From Leuctra nigra (lineage: Eukaryota > Arthropoda > Insecta > Plecoptera > Leuctridae), in assembly GCA_934045905.1 (NCBI GenBank), contig OW203768.1, positions 19,606,770 through 19,670,769 on the forward strand: a stretch of 64,000 bases of DNA. The letters are read 5' to 3'. The position numbers were made by a program, and so were the translations under genes. Positions within the stretch are counted from its first letter, which is position 1; the number at the start of each line of letters is the position of its first letter. A model generated the notes under the pieces. That model saw only the letters and a program-made list of their open reading frames with translations. It did no database searches and was not told the origin of the DNA. Positions 63,991-64,000 of this stretch are shown here, one piece after another.

Positions 63991-64000
63991 GTGCTTCATA

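Overview
The window looks like a piece of an insect nuclear genome. It is AT-rich, with spliced genes (GT-AG introns from a few hundred bases to over 10 kb), tRNA-derived SINEs, Helitron2-like elements, and hAT, PIF and foldback DNA elements. The taxon cannot be fixed from the sequence alone; the repeat styles would fit a hemipteroid insect or a lepidopteran. The window is mostly transposable-element and intron DNA holding six protein genes.

Layout. 1107-13703 (+): 3' part of an SBK1/meng-po-type Ser/Thr kinase, three exons, with a 10-kb intron full of mobile elements. 19331-16085 (-): a Ser/Thr/Pro-rich protein I do not recognise, three predicted exons. 27737-20075 (-): complete axonemal dynein intermediate chain DNAI1, four exons. 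28718-31276 (+): complete dynein assembly factor DNAAF11 (LRRC6/tilB), three exons, the first only 10 coding bases. 36819-33308 (-): complete Rab10, five exons, 200 residues. 52308-53045 (+): single-exon basic protein of unknown function with an internal duplication. About 36.8-52.3 kb and 53.7-64 kb are essentially repeat-derived.

How the genes relate. DNAI1 (an outer-arm dynein subunit) and DNAAF11 (needed to build dynein arms) are divergent neighbours separated by 980 bp. Each has an RFX X-box-like site about 65-100 bp upstream of its ATG. The unrecognised gene just downstream of DNAI1 also has a perfect X-box about 106 bp upstream of its predicted ATG, which makes it a candidate undescribed motile-cilium or sperm-flagellum gene.

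Most unusual pattern. Four minisatellite arrays sit exactly on exon edges: before two kinase exons (535-1106 and 10816-11683), at a DNAI1 exon (13 copies of the exon's 5' part with its splice acceptor, 21.4-23.24 kb), and at the stop codon of the unrecognised gene (15.84-16.09 kb). Three of them multiply a splice acceptor together with the first coding bases of the exon, producing runs of decoy acceptors or poison exons. Other highlights are a 1.95-kb foldback element with an exact 9-bp target duplication, Helitron2-like elements with other elements inserted in them, a 1.7-kb palindrome, and a 170-bp satellite array.
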